A stretch of 5,095 nt of DNA from Oscillibacter sp. (GTDB lineage Bacteria; Bacillota; Clostridia; Oscillospirales; Oscillospiraceae), in assembly GCA_017447005.1 (NCBI GenBank), contig JAFSOM010000267.1:1-5095 (forward strand), given 5' to 3'. The position numbers and the translations under genes are program-made. Shown here piece by piece: positions 4,590 to 5,095 of this stretch. Position 1 is the stretch's first letter. Each line of letters opens with the position of its first letter. Below the pieces are notes generated by a model. The model was not told the DNA's origin and made no database searches. It saw only the letters and a list, made by a program, of their open reading frames with translations.

Positions 4590-5095
4590 AAGGTGGAAGA
4601 CCCCCGTCGGACAGGCCGTGGAAACATTCGCCATAAGCTGGAAGACATTCTCATCATAGGACTGTGTACCCTGCTATGCAACGGAAATGACTTTGTCGAT
4701 ATGGAGGCGTTCGGCAAGCGAAGAGAGGAATGGCTCAGGGGCTTCCTCGCGTTGCCTGACGGGATACCGGACAGCGACACGTTTCGGAGAGTTTTTGACA
4801 AGCGCAATCCCGAAGCGCTGTCGGAATGCCTGTACGACTGTCTGAAATGTAGCCGGGAGGAAGGCTCGGTTATCGCGGTTGCTGGGAAAACCATTCGCGG
4901 AAGCGGAAACGAAAGCCATAAGGCTTATCATGTCGTCAGCGCGTTCATGGCGGAAAACCGGATGATTTTAGGCGAACTGGTCACGGAGGAAAAATCCAAC
5001 GAAATCACGGCTGTTCCGGAACTTCTGGCCTCGCTGAATATTGAGGGAAGCGTCGTTATCGTTTCCATAACGGACATGGAAAAGTTCGCTTACGC
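4590..5095 (+). mobile_element. ISAs1-family transposase, 5'-truncated and running off the window
   Basis: The frame from AAG 4590 reads KVEDPRRTGRGNIRHKLEDI and stays open to the window end (168 codons). It follows the ISAs1/H-repeat transposase order: VEDPR near the N-terminus, HKLEDILIIGLCTLLC, then WLRGFLALPDGIPDSDTFRRVF, then the GKTIRGS region, VVSAFMAENRMILGEL, EEKSNEITAVPELL and the IEGSVVIVSI strand. Family members normally start some 10-30 residues before VEDPR. Here no suitable ATG is present, because the sequence upstream is IS110 debris. The first catalytic Asp (family motif DGKTLRGS) is Ala (AGKTIRGS), and the second Asp site (usually TIDAMG) reads SITDME. The copy therefore looks catalytically dead although the frame has no stop. 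The C-terminal half lies outside the window. Confidence 0.8.

Noticed and set aside
4439..4894. Minus-strand frame of 151 codons over the ISAs1 region
   Set aside because: It is the antisense of the plus-strand ISAs1 transposase frame; Ser/Arg-rich shadow with no family features.
1..5095. CRISPR array, tRNA, attachment site or toxin-antitoxin pair
   Set aside because: No regularly spaced repeats, cloverleaf-like sequence or suitable small gene pairs were found on either strand.

Overview
This window looks like a chromosomal segment of an anaerobic, probably Firmicutes/Clostridia-type, bacterium. That is inferred from an O2-sensitive glycyl-radical enzyme (GRE) activase, strong purine-rich ribosome binding sites, textbook sigma-A-type promoters with 17-nt spacers, and secreted proteins carried as lipoproteins with a cyclophilin-like domain. 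No rRNA or other species marker is present, so this is not a taxonomic assignment.

Left part (1-1976), intact and ordinary: an AT-rich leader with a hairpin/T-tract, then a promoter, an operator-like palindrome and a GRE-activating radical SAM enzyme (217-1128, +). Next comes a second promoter and a DeoR/GlpR-family regulator (1227-1976, +). The two promoters share an identical 8-bp extended -10 core (TGTGGTAT). The glycyl-radical enzyme that the activase serves is not in the window; it may lie just left of base 1.

Middle part (1984-4064), minus strand and damaged: two secreted-lipoprotein genes. The downstream one (1984-2864) ends in a cyclophilin-like fold domain, but its signal peptide is out of frame at a run of seven T. 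The upstream one (2960-4064) is an alpha/beta-hydrolase lipoprotein broken twice, by a one-base frameshift at a run of five A and by an in-frame TAG. A strong hairpin with a T-rich flank separates the two genes. The regulator and the cyclophilin-like gene converge tail to tail, with only 7 bp between their stop codons.

Right part (4065-5095), mobile-element debris: a good promoter and Shine-Dalgarno drive a 40-codon plus-strand gene start that is cut off at about 4337. It abuts an internal piece of an IS110-family transposase on the minus strand (about 4338-4583). That piece abuts, within about 10 bp, an ISAs1-family transposase on the plus strand (about 4590 to the window edge). The ISAs1 frame is open but lacks its usual start and the catalytic Asp of the DGKT motif.

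I see no CRISPR array, tRNA, rRNA, toxin-antitoxin pair or defence system, and no convincing novel system. The most useful leads are the three lesions clustered in the two lipoprotein genes, the nested IS remnants, and the orphan activase/regulator pair with its operator-like palindrome.
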